NCBI GenBank assembly: GCA_937928165.1
Contig: CALFVT010000005.1
Location: forward strand, 111,372-175,371
Reading direction: 5' to 3'
From: an uncultured Caulobacterales bacterium
GTDB taxonomy: Bacteria > Pseudomonadota > Alphaproteobacteria > Caulobacterales > Maricaulaceae
Length of the DNA: 64,000 nucleotides
A model generated the notes under the pieces. The model did not search any database. It was not told the DNA's origin and worked only from the letters and a program-made list of their open reading frames with translations. A program made the translations under genes and the position numbers. Each line of letters begins with the position of its first letter. Position 1 is the stretch's first letter. This document shows positions 63,876 to 64,000 of this stretch, piece after piece.

Positions 63876-64000
63876 AGAGGCGAGGTAAGCCCTAGCGCGG
63901 TGAAATACAAGTAAAGATTAATTGCAAATTTGCCCCGCATGGACTGCGGAGCGGCCCGCTTTAACAGCAGGAATGACGCGGAGCGAGAACCGTCACGCCC

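Noticed and set aside
1..64000. Prophage, insertion sequence, CRISPR, toxin-antitoxin or defence island
   Set aside because: No transposase, integrase, repeat-spacer array, restriction or defence gene was recognised anywhere; most genes are ordinary chromosomal ones.

Overview
The window reads as chromosomal DNA of an alphaproteobacterium, most likely from the Caulobacterales/Maricaulales side (a stalked or marine Hyphomonadaceae-like organism). The basis is the conserved block aroA-cmk-rpsA-ihfB with a TIGR02300-type acidic protein and tRNA-Ala(GGC) beside it, a DUF1134/EipA envelope protein, a class II EPSP synthase, TonB-dependent receptors of the Xanthomonas/Caulobacter type, and moderate GC with AT-rich gaps. 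I see no prophage, insertion sequence, CRISPR array or rRNA. The assignment is inference from gene content.

Layout: 64-5437 is an oxoacid-dehydrogenase fused E1, E2 and FadB-like operon. 5446-8938 holds an SsuD-like flavin monooxygenase, a Gfo/Idh/MocA oxidoreductase and a nucleoside hydrolase. 9105-17159 is a housekeeping block (mscL, ihfB, rpsA, cmk, aroA, TIGR02300 protein, tRNA-Ala, lepA). 17220-21019 holds two secreted proteins, one a large Ig-like/DUF11 protein. 21156-25799 holds a PhzF protein, oxyR and a ZnuD-like TonB receptor with a small secreted partner. 25921-31099 holds envelope and stress genes (eipA-like, hsp20, a lipoprotein methyltransferase, SCP2, a lipase-like hydrolase, hisN, an XRE regulator). 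31364-35794 is trpF-trpB-trpA, split by a SEL1-repeat gene and a 490-base non-coding stretch. 35829-45079 holds an S9 peptidase, yciB, acnA, a GH5 glucanase, an LRAT-fold protein and yajQ. 45471-49861 is an RND efflux pair. 49929-59173 is an alpha-galactoside utilisation locus. 59206-63875 is msrB, ubiA, rsmE, ribF, a MaoC hydratase and a HAD phosphatase.

The galactoside locus is coherent. A TonB receptor would bring the oligosaccharide through the outer membrane, and a sodium symporter would take it through the inner membrane. A GH36 alpha-galactosidase without a signal peptide would split it in the cytoplasm, and a GalT homologue would feed galactose-1-phosphate into central metabolism. A DeoR regulator sits in the middle, and the palindrome TTCGAA recurs only in the two promoter regions it would be expected to control. 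galK and galE are not in the window.

The most interesting signals are non-coding. The gap beside oxyR carries a promoter-like sequence, two tandem hairpins with nearly the same C-rich loop and a terminator-like hairpin: a possible OxyS-like small RNA in position, though not in sequence. The 3' end of the heat-shock gene hsp20 carries two strong hairpins whose loops read CCTCCCCC and CCCCTCCC, followed by a shared terminator and driven by an RpoH-like promoter. This resembles the anti-Shine-Dalgarno loop RNAs of other alphaproteobacteria. A weaker C-rich-loop hairpin lies in the galactoside locus. These need expression data and covariation analysis before they can be called a system.
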